Assembly: GCA_009782785.1 (NCBI GenBank)
Contig: WRIJ01000003.1
Coordinates: 124,001 to 188,000 of the forward strand
Length of the DNA: 64,000 nucleotides
From: Propionibacteriaceae bacterium
GTDB taxonomy: Bacteria > Actinomycetota > Actinomycetes > Propionibacteriales > Propionibacteriaceae
Direction: 5' to 3'
Each line of letters opens with the position of its first letter. The stretch's first letter is position 1. Positions 52,386 through 61,088 of the stretch are shown here, piece by piece. Below the pieces are notes generated by a model. It did no database searches and was not told where the DNA came from. It saw nothing but the letters and a program-made list of their open reading frames with translations. Both the position numbers and the translations under genes were made by a program.

Positions 52386-54884
52386 TTAAGTGTTGGCTGC
52401 CGGTACGATCGACACCATTTTCGGTGCACGAACAATGACCTTGACCACGTCACGACCTGCAAGAAACTTTTGAACATTCTCATCAGCTAACGCCAGCTCC
52501 TCGGCCTGCGAATCGTCAATGTCAGCTGGCACCTCGATTTTGGCCCGTACCTTGCCTTGAACCTGCACAGCCATGGTCACCGTCTCAGCAGCAGCCAGTT
52601 TCTTATCCGCTTTCGGCCAGGTTGCTTCAGCGACTGACGGAGGTTGACCCAGTAATTCCCACATCTCCTCAGCAACATAGGGAGCAAAGAGCGACAAAGC
52701 AATGGCCGTCCATTCCACTGCCTCACGTACTGCTGGATCACTAGGTCCAGCACCGGAATCGATAACTTTACGGGTAGCATTGACTAATTCCATCAAACGC
52801 GCCACGCACACATTGAACCGGCGTAACGCCAACAGCTCAGTGATGTCTTTCAAAGTACGGTGGGTCACCTGTCGCAATCCCATATCTCCAGTGGAAGGAT
52901 CAACCCCGACCTCACTGGTGACATCGTTAGCTAGACGCCAGGCCCGCTGTAAGAATCGAAGGGTCGCAGAGGGGGACACGTCCGCCCAATCGATGTCATC
53001 CTCGGGGGGGCCAGCAAACACCATGGTGGTACGTATCGCATCCACCCCGTACTGGTCGATCTGTTCGCCGAGGTCGATACCGTTGCCTAGTGACTTGCTC
53101 ATAGCCTTGCCCTGGTTGATGACCTGACCCTGATTCATCAAGCGCTCGAAGGGTTCAGTGAACTCCACCAATCCCATATCGAAGAGCACCTTGGTGAAGA
53201 ATCGCGAATAGAGCAGATGTAAGATCGCATGCTCCACCCCGCCCACGTACTGTTCGACAGGCATCCAGGTGGCTACCGCCTGCTTATCGAAAGCAACAGT
53301 CTCTTCGCGCGGCGAGCAGTAGCGGAAGAAATACCAGGAGGAATCCACGAAAGTGTCCATAGTGTCAGCATCCCTGGTGGCTGGGCCACCACAGTTCGGA
53401 CAGGTGGTGTTCACCCAGTTTGTTGCCCCTGCTAGGGGGGAGACTCCAGCAGGGGTGAGGTCTGCGCCGCGCAGATCGGGCAGTTCGACGGGCAGTTGGT
53501 CTTCGGGTACGGGCACCTCACCGCATGCCTGACAGTGAATGATCGGAATCGGGCAACCCCAATACCGCTGGCGTGACAATAACCAGTCACGCAGACGATA
53601 AGTCACGGCACCCTCTCCCGTACCATCACGTTTCAGTTTCGCATTGATGGTTCCAATACCTGTTACCTTGTCGCTGAGCCCATTGAGCACACCAGAATTC
53701 ATGTACGTACCGTCACCGGTGGTCGCTACCCCCGAGACCCTTGGGTCTTCTTCGCCAGTGTCGATCACTACCACCACAGGTAGGTCGTACTTCCGAGCAA
53801 AATCCAGGTCGCGTTGATCATGGGCTGGAACCGCCATGATCGCACCCGTGCCATAGTCGCTCAACACATAGTCAGCTGCCCAGATCGGCATCTGCGCACC
53901 GGTGAGTGGATTGGTGGCATACACCCCGAGAAACACCCCGGTCTTTTCACGTTCAGTGGATTGGCGCTCAATATCGGTAGCTTGCTTGGTTTTCTCCAGA
54001 TAGACCTCGAAGTCGCTGCGACACTGGTCACTAACCAGTTCACTGGCTAGGTCAGCATCTGGGGCCACCACCATGAACGTTGCGCCATAGAGAGTGTCCG
54101 GTCGAGTGGTGAAAACCCTGATCGGTTCAGCCCTTCCCGCAACACGGAAATCCGCGTATGCCCCCTCCGATCGCCCGATCCAATTCTTTTGCATCGCTAA
54201 GACGCGATCAGGCCACATCCCTTCCAGGTGATCCATGTCATCGAGCAGGCGCTGAGCGTACGCTGTGATCTTGAAATACCACTGAGTGAGCTGGCGTTTC
54301 GTGACGGCGTTGTGGCATCTCTCGCATTCGCCCTGGACGACCTGTTCATTGGCGCGTACCGTCTGACAACTCGGACACCAGTTGACGAACCCAGCTTTCC
54401 GGTAGGCCAATCCTTTCTTATAGAACTGCAAGAACAGCCACTGGGTCCAGCGGTAATACTCCACATCTGAGGTGTGCAATCGCCTGGACCAATCCACACT
54501 CAAGCCATAACGTTTGAAGGAGCGCGCCTGGGTTTCGATGTTGGTGTACGTCCACTCGGCGGGATGGCTTCCGCGTGCAATCGCTGCATTCTCCGCTGGT
54601 AACCCGAAAGAATCCCACCCGATCGGATGGAGAACATCGAGGCCGCGCAGCTTCCAATACCGCGCGATCACGTCACCCATGACGAAAGCCTCTGCGTGGC
54701 CCATGTGCAGGTCGCCCGACGGGTAGGCGAACATGTCGAGGACGTAGCGGCGCTCCTTGGAACCATCATCCAGGGGACGGAAAGTCTGATGTTCTTCCCA
54801 GTATTTCTGCCACTTTTCTTGGGCTGCCACCGCATCGTACCCTGGGGCACCTTCACCGCCACGGCCTAGTTCTTGGTCGCTCAC
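52386..54884 (-). CDS. leuS: Leucyl-tRNA synthetase
   Basis: 832 residues from GTG 54884, chosen because AAGGA lies 6-8 nt upstream; the ATG at 54902 has no such site and a longer reading to 55334 is not credible. HMGH is seen in [10 protein letters not shown], the editing domain in [17 protein letters not shown], and the KMSKS loop as KAMSKS. It charges tRNA-Leu. Divergent from the VIT-type transporter gene. Confidence 0.96.
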   Translation of the reverse strand: MSDQELGRGGEGAPGYDAVAAQEKWQKYWEEHQTFRPLDDGSKERRYVLDMFAYPSGDLHMGHAEAFVMGDVIARYWKLRGLDVLHPIGWDSFGLPAENAAIARGSHPAEWTYTNIETQARSFKRYGLSVDWSRRLHTSDVEYYRWTQWLFLQFYKKGLAYRKAGFVNWCPSCQTVRANEQVVQGECERCHNAVTKRQLTQWYFKITAYAQRLLDDMDHLEGMWPDRVLAMQKNWIGRSEGAYADFRVAGRAEPIRVFTTRPDTLYGATFMVVAPDADLASELVSDQCRSDFEVYLEKTKQATDIERQSTEREKTGVFLGVYATNPLTGAQMPIWAADYVLSDYGTGAIMAVPAHDQRDLDFARKYDLPVVVVIDTGEEDPRVSGVATTGDGTYMNSGVLNGLSDKVTGIGTINAKLKRDGTGEGAVTYRLRDWLLSRQRYWGCPIPIIHCQACGEVPVPEDQLPVELPDLRGADLTPAGVSPLAGATNWVNTTCPNCGGPATRDADTMDTFVDSSWYFFRYCSPREETVAFDKQAVATWMPVEQYVGGVEHAILHLLYSRFFTKVLFDMGLVEFTEPFERLMNQGQVINQGKAMSKSLGNGIDLGEQIDQYGVDAIRTTMVFAGPPEDDIDWADVSPSATLRFLQRAWRLANDVTSEVGVDPSTGDMGLRQVTHRTLKDITELLALRRFNVCVARLMELVNATRKVIDSGAGPSDPAVREAVEWTAIALSLFAPYVAEEMWELLGQPPSVAEATWPKADKKLAAAETVTMAVQVQGKVRAKIEVPADIDDSQAEELALADENVQKFLAGRDVVKVIVRAPKMVSIVPAANT

Positions 54885-54972
54885 AAAAGTTCCTTCCGCC
54901 ATGTCTGCCCTGCACACATGATCATGGAAGGGATCACGTAGCGCAGGAATACCAGGAGATTCTACCAAGCCT

Positions 54973-54982
54973 AGGCATGCCT
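54973..54982. promoter_or_regulatory. Short palindrome in the leuS/VIT promoter gap
   Basis: AGGCATGCCT is a perfect 10-bp palindrome in the 136-base gap between divergent leuS and VIT-type genes. It has the half-site character of a metal-regulator box, but it does not match the full IdeR consensus. It is offered only as a candidate site. Confidence 0.3.
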
Positions 54983-55020
54983 TAGTTGTCGTCACCGTGT
55001 CAATCAGCAACGATGGTGAC

Positions 55021-55767
55021 ATGGCAGAAACCACGCAAACGACGGACTTCACGAAGTCATCCAAATCTATGGCCTCTAGGCTCAACTGGCTTCGCGCTGG
55101 CGTACTAGGAGCAAACGACGGCATTGTCTCGGTGGCCGGGATCCTCATGGGGGTAGCTGGTGCAGCTGCCACCTCTGAGGTCGTGGAAACCAAACACCTT
55201 TTCATTTCCGGCTTAGCTGGGCTCGTTGCTGGCGCTTTCGCTATGGCTGGCGGGGAGTACGTCTCGGTGTCGACACAGAAAGACACTGAATTGGGTGCCG
55301 TGAAGAAGGTGCGCCACCTGCTCGACACCGACAAGGATCGCGCTTTGAATGACCTGGCCGGAACGTATCAGGAGCAAGGACTGTCGAAGAAAATGGCCAG
55401 CTCAGTGGCAGAAGCTCTCACTGACCATGATGCGATCGGGGTACATACCCAGGCCCGCTATGGGATCTCCGCCCATGAACAAACCTCGCCATGGGCTGCT
55501 GCTTTCGCTTCCTTCATTGCCTTCACAGCTGGTGCTCTGATTCCGATGCTTGCCATGGCTTCTCCAGAATCAATTCGCGTCGTGGTCACCCTCATCGCTG
55601 TCACCGTTGCACTAGCCCTGACTGGGGTGGTCTCTGCTTGGTTGGGTCAAGCATCCAAGATCAGAGCTCTGCTGAGGAACTGTTTCGTCGGAGCAATGAC
55701 CATGGGCATTACCTACGCCGTGGGCATCCTCGTGGGCCACTTGGGCTTTTCCATGCTGGGCCACTGA
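55021..55767 (+). CDS. VIT1/CCC1-family iron or manganese transporter
   Basis: 248 residues from ATG 55021 (GTG 54997 is possible). Five hydrophobic segments. The signature [24 protein letters not shown] near residue 25 and [17 protein letters not shown] near 80 are diagnostic of the family, and the metal-binding loop lies around 95-150. It should move Fe(II) or Mn(II) across the membrane out of the cytoplasm. Lone gene, divergent from leuS. Confidence 0.9.
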   Translation: MAETTQTTDFTKSSKSMASRLNWLRAGVLGANDGIVSVAGILMGVAGAAATSEVVETKHLFISGLAGLVAGAFAMAGGEYVSVSTQKDTELGAVKKVRHLLDTDKDRALNDLAGTYQEQGLSKKMASSVAEALTDHDAIGVHTQARYGISAHEQTSPWAAAFASFIAFTAGALIPMLAMASPESIRVVVTLIAVTVALALTGVVSAWLGQASKIRALLRNCFVGAMTMGITYAVGILVGHLGFSMLGH

Positions 55768-55852
55768 CTTTCTTGTTCCTGTATGGAGTAAACGGTCATG
55801 ATGACCGCTAACCGCAAACACGACAGCGGATCACCGGTGCACCAGTGCTGAT

Positions 55853-56596
55853 TCACAGGTACGACCGTGCAATACGTACTGCTTGATCGGCGTAACCACC
55901 ACCAAAGAGTACGGCGTGAACTAAGAGTGGATAAACCTGATGGAGCCCGATGAGTGACCTCCACTGTGGAGGTAGAAACGTGGATTCACTCTCGTAGGTA
56001 TGCAGAATTGTCTCCAAGAAGGGCGCACCAAACAGTGACAGCATGGCCAGATCCGTGATGGGGTGGCCCCCATGGGCTGAAGGATCAATGAGCACAACAC
56101 CTGCAGGTGTCCACATGACGTTTCCACTCCACAGGTCCCCATGGAGGCGAGCCGGTGGAGCCTCATCGTCAAAGACACCATCGATCAGTCGACTAGCTAG
56201 CGCATCGAAAACTTGCATCTGCTCGGCACCAAGACCACTTTGATGGGCAAAGGGAAGGACTCTTTGCTCACCATAGAACCTGCCCCACGTAGGAACGAGA
56301 TCGCATGACAGAGGTACATCAGCGATATAGCACTGTCCACTGTAGCCACCTGGACTCGCGCCAAACCCTGAGGCACCAGCGCTATGGGTGCGCGTGAGCT
56401 CGACTCCAAACCTTTCTGCAAATGTCTGTGTGGGAGTCCCTCGACTCAGTCGAGATAGTGTGATCGATTGTTCATCAACAGCCCTGACCTCCACCACCGG
56501 GACCCCACCATCGACATGGAGCCACTCCAACCCTGCAGCTTCTGCAGCGAAGAGATCCTGCGGAGCGTCGCGGCGATTCTTTACCCAGGTCTCCAT
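55853..56596 (-). CDS. Fructosamine kinase family protein
   Basis: 247 residues: RLHGDLWSGNVMW near residue 150 (catalytic loop) and LIDPSAHGGHPITDLAMLSLF near 170 (metal-binding DxxAxxG type) mark the fructosamine-3-kinase/aminoglycoside phosphotransferase fold. It may repair glycated proteins. The start MetGlu at 56596 has AGGGC upstream, a weak site. Confidence 0.9.
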   Translation of the reverse strand: METWVKNRRDAPQDLFAAEAAGLEWLHVDGGVPVVEVRAVDEQSITLSRLSRGTPTQTFAERFGVELTRTHSAGASGFGASPGGYSGQCYIADVPLSCDLVPTWGRFYGEQRVLPFAHQSGLGAEQMQVFDALASRLIDGVFDDEAPPARLHGDLWSGNVMWTPAGVVLIDPSAHGGHPITDLAMLSLFGAPFLETILHTYESESTFLPPQWRSLIGLHQVYPLLVHAVLFGGGYADQAVRIARSYL

Positions 56597-56768
56597 GGGC
56601 CCTCCTGACTGCGTTGTCTAGCATGAAAGTACGCTCCAGACATCGTACGCCATGTCGCCAACTGTCCTGGTCGGGCCAGCCCCACACTGGTACTGATGAG
56701 TCCGGTGAGATGGGCCATCACTTCACTGGTTGATGTGGGAGACTCGTTGATGAGTCAAAGGAGCTGAT

Positions 56769-58448
56769 ATGCGTCGTGTTGTTCTGGGGGTTGCGCTGGC
56801 AGTATGCCTGAGCGGGTGTACGAATTCTGCTCTGGCGCTGACCTATGAACAGTGGAAACAGTCCACTGCACCGATGTATCTCACGTTGGATATCAAGGAG
56901 GCAGAAGAAGGGGTGTCCACCTACATTGGATCAGATCAGCTCAAGGCAGTAGAGGTTCCTGGACTCTATGTGCGTTCCCGCGCTGTGACTGCCCTTGGTC
57001 CTACAGCACCAGAGCTCCTGGGAGTCTCCGACTGGAACACTGTACAGGACAGATACACAGCAGCTGTGGACGATGATGATGTTCTCCAGGCCTCCTTTTC
57101 CTGGGCTAATCCCACCTATGTTGCCTATGAAATAGCTTGGGCAGACAAAATGACAGACATGCTCACCGAAGAGCAACGAGAGAAACTGGCCGATAGGTTT
57201 TTTGGCGCCTACCCCTTGAGCACTGTCACTCCAGACCAAGTGGAACTCATTGACCTGTTGATGATGTCGTGGGCATGGGTGATGTGGGGGCGAGATGTCG
57301 GGGTTCTGAGCAGTGAAATGAACAACTTTCTTCAACCCTATCAACCCTTGTGTGATCAGCTCCAAGATGCGGACGGATGGGACTATGCTCTCTTCCTCAT
57401 GGCCTTCCCACCAGGGATGCCAACAGTGTGCACTGCTGAGCAACAGGCAAGTCTGTGGGAGAACATTGCTGCGACCATGACCGATGCCACGGCGCTCCAG
57501 GGATCGGGTCAAAGCTTCAAACTGCTACTTCTCGAACACGCCCGGGAAACACACTTCCCCGACAACCAGGCCTACCACGACAAGGTCACAGAGGTGTTCA
57601 ACGCTTTGAGCACTACACTCACTCAAGGTGAACTTACCTTCACCACCAACCAACTCGCCTCGCTTCAAGCAACAGCGTTCCTTCTAGGCGAGGAGTACCA
57701 CCCCACTGATGATCAGATGCAGATGTTGACCACCCAGACCATCGACGGCGACGTACCCAGGGGTGAATACTTCACAGGCCCTGCCCTGCACATTCCCATC
57801 ATCGATGCCCGGTTGTTGGGTTCACCACTTGATCTCAGTGAAGAATTTCTGGGCCAGTTAGACCCCCTAGAATATCTAGCTATCTTGGTGGCGAGCGGGC
57901 AAGGGATCACCGAAGAAGACCTGGGGTACTTAGCTGACATTGAGAAGATAGATTTCAAATCGGATACTGCGGCCTTGATGGGAATGATCGATGTTGTCTC
58001 CTCATGGATGCTGCTCAGCGCCGACCCAGAGGCAAGCTGTGCACAACAAGGACTGGACTTGGTGGGTTCAACTCTTGACTCCCTCGATGTTGAAATCGAT
58101 CCCACTACTGTTGCCCTGGCTAATCGGCTCTTTGACCAATGCGAGCGAGATGTTCCCTCTCAGCGCAGGGACTATGTCGACCAGTGGCGAGAGAAACTGG
58201 CTCTCTTGGCTGATACGGAACCCAGTTTGACTGGTCTGTACGCCTACACCAGGTTGCAGTGTGCTTCACAACCGGAATCCGTTGACGTCGGGGAGAACCT
58301 ATGGTCAACTATGTCTGCCTTCGTCCACGAAGATGGTGGGGTTCTGGATGAGTGGGGGTTCATGTCCCTCAAAGGAGTTCACTATGTCCTGACCATGATG
58401 GAGACCTCCCAGCAGACGTGTCTGGACACGGGATTATTGTCTGGGTAG
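56769..58448 (+). CDS. Large lipoprotein of unknown function
   Basis: 559 residues; MRRVVLGVALAVCLSGC is a short signal peptide with lipobox LSGC. The mature part is mostly helical and acidic with repeated DQ/TEEQREKL-type helices, resembling a solenoid. No motif or domain is recognised. Lone gene between the fructosamine kinase and ChaA-type genes. AAAGGAG lies 6 nt before ATG. Confidence 0.75.
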   Translation: MRRVVLGVALAVCLSGCTNSALALTYEQWKQSTAPMYLTLDIKEAEEGVSTYIGSDQLKAVEVPGLYVRSRAVTALGPTAPELLGVSDWNTVQDRYTAAVDDDDVLQASFSWANPTYVAYEIAWADKMTDMLTEEQREKLADRFFGAYPLSTVTPDQVELIDLLMMSWAWVMWGRDVGVLSSEMNNFLQPYQPLCDQLQDADGWDYALFLMAFPPGMPTVCTAEQQASLWENIAATMTDATALQGSGQSFKLLLLEHARETHFPDNQAYHDKVTEVFNALSTTLTQGELTFTTNQLASLQATAFLLGEEYHPTDDQMQMLTTQTIDGDVPRGEYFTGPALHIPIIDARLLGSPLDLSEEFLGQLDPLEYLAILVASGQGITEEDLGYLADIEKIDFKSDTAALMGMIDVVSSWMLLSADPEASCAQQGLDLVGSTLDSLDVEIDPTTVALANRLFDQCERDVPSQRRDYVDQWREKLALLADTEPSLTGLYAYTRLQCASQPESVDVGENLWSTMSAFVHEDGGVLDEWGFMSLKGVHYVLTMMETSQQTCLDTGLLSG

Positions 58449-58521
58449 CTGGGTGATCATTGCTGACACGATGAGGTTTTTCTTTGCTGAGTGAGTTTGT
58501 GTCGTACCGTAGACTTGACCT

Positions 58522-59604
58522 GTGAATTCATCTGTACGCGCTCTGACTCGATGGACAACAGTCCTCCCAGTCGTGGCTCTGATCGCCTTGGCACTATCCT
58601 GGGGGCGCTATCCGAACACTTGGATCTTGGCTCTCGAAGCTATCCTGCTCATCGGGTCAGTATTAGCTGCCGTACACCATGCAGAAACCATTGCCCACAA
58701 AGTTGGTGAACCTTTCGGCTCACTCATCCTGGCAGTGGCTGTGACTGTCATCGAAGTGGCGCTCATTGTGACACTGATGGTGTCCAACACAGGAAACGTC
58801 TCCACCTTGGCCCGCGACACAGTTTTTGCAGCTGTCATGCTCACCATGAATGGCATTGTGGGTATTTCACTGTTGGTTGGAGCAAAGAAGTATCATCTGA
58901 CGAAGTTCAATCCGGAAGGCACCGGAGCAGCACTTGGTGCTGTGATCCTGTTGGCGACTCTCACTCTCGTACTCCCCAGATTCACCATTTCAGATATAGC
59001 CCCTCGTTACGTGGGCCCACAGCTCGCTTTTGTCGGGATTGCTTCTGTTGTTGTGTACGGATTCTTTGTCTTCACTCAAACCATCAAGCATCGCGACTTC
59101 TTCCTTCCTGTGGGGGAAGACAAGTCAGCCCATGCTCACGGGCCATCAACCTCCACCACTGTGACGTCGCTGATTCTTCTTCCCATCTCACTGGTGTGCG
59201 TGGTTGGTCTGACGAAAATCGAGTCTCCTGCCATTGAAGCCGGTGTCTCCTGGTTGGGTTTGCCTGCTTCTTTTGTCGGTGTGGTCATTGCCATCATGGT
59301 GCTGCTGCCAGAGTCTATTGCTGCCATACGAGCAGCGAGCAAGAACCGTACCCAAATCTCACTGAACCTAGCGTACGGCTCTGCCATGGCCTCCATTGGT
59401 TTAACCATCCCCACCCTGGCAGTAGCGACCATATGGTTGACGACACCGCTCACCTTGGGGTTGGAGCCTACTCAAATAGTCTTGCTCATCGCCTCTGCAG
59501 TGGTAGCTGTTCTCACGGTGGTGCCTGGGCGAGCAAAAACCTTGCACGCCATGCTCCACCTGTCGCTATTCGCTACCTTTATCTTCCTTGCTATCGTGCC
59601 TTAG
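58522..59604 (+). CDS. ChaA-type Ca2+/H+ (CaCA) antiporter
   Basis: 360 residues from GTG 58522, with 10-11 membrane helices. The CaCA motifs are seen twice: ILAVAVTVIEVALIVTLMVS (near 75) and VAIMVLLPESIAAIRAA (near 260), with the Glu residues that carry ions. TAGACT lies 6 bases before the GTG, so the mRNA may be leaderless. The gene converges with the sugar-binding protein gene, ends overlapping by 4 bases. Confidence 0.9.
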   Translation: MNSSVRALTRWTTVLPVVALIALALSWGRYPNTWILALEAILLIGSVLAAVHHAETIAHKVGEPFGSLILAVAVTVIEVALIVTLMVSNTGNVSTLARDTVFAAVMLTMNGIVGISLLVGAKKYHLTKFNPEGTGAALGAVILLATLTLVLPRFTISDIAPRYVGPQLAFVGIASVVVYGFFVFTQTIKHRDFFLPVGEDKSAHAHGPSTSTTVTSLILLPISLVCVVGLTKIESPAIEAGVSWLGLPASFVGVVIAIMVLLPESIAAIRAASKNRTQISLNLAYGSAMASIGLTIPTLAVATIWLTTPLTLGLEPTQIVLLIASAVVAVLTVVPGRAKTLHAMLHLSLFATFIFLAIVP

Positions 59605-60713
59605 CGCCCGGCATACCCTTGAATCGACGAGGCTCTTTGCCCATCCACGACATAGGTTTGTTCGAATTCATTGGCACCAACACCATAGGGCCATTGTTCA
59701 ATGGTGAGGTACGTCATGAGGTAGTTGATGGCTGTGGACACCATCATCGGCGAATACCACATGGTGGCCAGGTTATCGAAGTATGTCGAAGCCGTTTCAG
59801 CTTGCGGATCCGTACCGGTCATGACATCAAAAAGCTCCTGCATACCACCAACTGAAACGACAGAAACATTGAGCGCCTCGAAAGACTTTTTTGTCTCAGT
59901 TGTCAGGGAAGAAGAATCGAAGGTGTCCAAGATGCCAAAGACCATGTCATCATCCATCGTCACCACGAACAGACGTTTCGAATCCTGGCTTGCAGAAACG
60001 ATATCGGAGAGATTCTGTGTCAGGTATTCACTGACCTTGTCGTTGTTGCTCTCACACTGACACTCGAACCCTGCCAGTAATGCATCGATCTGTGGTTGCT
60101 TCCATGCCTGAGTCGTGGAAACACTCAGAGCTGTGAGTTTGTCGGTGTACTGGAGATCGCCCAGCAAGAAGCGGCTAAAACCTTCCATTCTGCGATCATT
60201 TTTTGCGCTGTCGCTGCCCGACAAGACGACCAGTGTGTCGCCAGGTTTCATCCCTTGGGTTTGCAACCAGTAAGCCATTCCAGCTCCCACGAGTAGGTCA
60301 TTTCCAGAGAAATTCAGCACGGCTGATTGTTTGGGCCCATCAAAACTCTTGTCGTAGGTCACCAAAGGGATCTCAGCTTCGATCAGTGCCTCCTGGCCTG
60401 ATTGGGCATCATCATCGAGTGCTATGAAGACGACTCCAGCTGCATTCTTTTTCTTGGAGATGATGTTGGTCACTAAAGAGTTTTGTTCCTCACCTGTTGT
60501 TGCTGAGAGATACTCTGCCTTGTAGGTGCCGTCAGCATTAATCTCTGCCACCTCTTTTTCAGCGATCGTACCCGCTTGGTTGACTGATCCACTTCCTGGT
60601 TCTGGCCCCAAGATGTATATGGTATCAGCTCTGTTATTCCCGGAACCACCCCCACAGGCTGCTAGCGTGACGACGAGTCCCACTCCCACGAGGGCTATCA
60701 AAACTCTCTTCAT
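59601..60713 (-). CDS. Sugar-type ABC substrate-binding lipoprotein (orphan)
   Basis: 370 residues from ATG 60713 (AAAGGAA 7 nt upstream; a longer reading to 60848 is rejected). Signal peptide with lipobox LAAC. The mature part is a type I periplasmic-binding fold (TIYILGPEPGSGSVNQAGTIAEKEVAE..., VVFIALDDDAQSGQEALIEAEIPLVTYD) like ribose or galactose binders. No permease or ATPase is near in this window, so it may work with a distant transporter or as a sensor. Confidence 0.8.
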   Translation of the reverse strand: MKRVLIALVGVGLVVTLAACGGGSGNNRADTIYILGPEPGSGSVNQAGTIAEKEVAEINADGTYKAEYLSATTGEEQNSLVTNIISKKKNAAGVVFIALDDDAQSGQEALIEAEIPLVTYDKSFDGPKQSAVLNFSGNDLLVGAGMAYWLQTQGMKPGDTLVVLSGSDSAKNDRRMEGFSRFLLGDLQYTDKLTALSVSTTQAWKQPQIDALLAGFECQCESNNDKVSEYLTQNLSDIVSASQDSKRLFVVTMDDDMVFGILDTFDSSSLTTETKKSFEALNVSVVSVGGMQELFDVMTGTDPQAETASTYFDNLATMWYSPMMVSTAINYLMTYLTIEQWPYGVGANEFEQTYVVDGQRASSIQGYAGR

Positions 60714-61088
60714 GTTCGTTCCTTTTCTGTCCGGGGCAGGTGAGCTGCCATTATTCGCCGATGCGACGACCAACATCACATCATACTGTTTATAAGAAAA
60801 CTCCGAGAAAGGTGACTCGAGCCTCTTGGATTTCTGTACGACAGCCACCAGAATTCCTGGTCATTATTACTTCAAAGCCATCACTGTCAAATCCATTCCC
60901 ACCCATCAGGACAAAGCTTGGATTTTTCCGGAAATGCAAACTCCCTTGTCACCGCACTAAGTCCCACCTGTTTTTTACCTATGAAAGCAGGAGAAATATC
61001 ATAGTAGCAGGCGGGAGGGGCGGAATAATTCAAAAATTATCCCCGTGATCTCAATGTACTCCGCCATGATCTTTGAGGAGACATACAC
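60714..61088. other. Gap between sugar-binding and secreted-protein genes
   Basis: 375 bases without a gene. It should hold the divergent promoters of both neighbours. A long AT-rich stretch (60770-61040) contains no convincing promoter pair or hairpin. The plus-strand gene is preceded by GAGGAG. Confidence 0.4.

Noticed and set aside
52385..55334. Long leuS start at 55334
   Set aside because: It would overlap the divergent VIT-type gene; GTG 54884 has a good ribosome site and gives the usual length.
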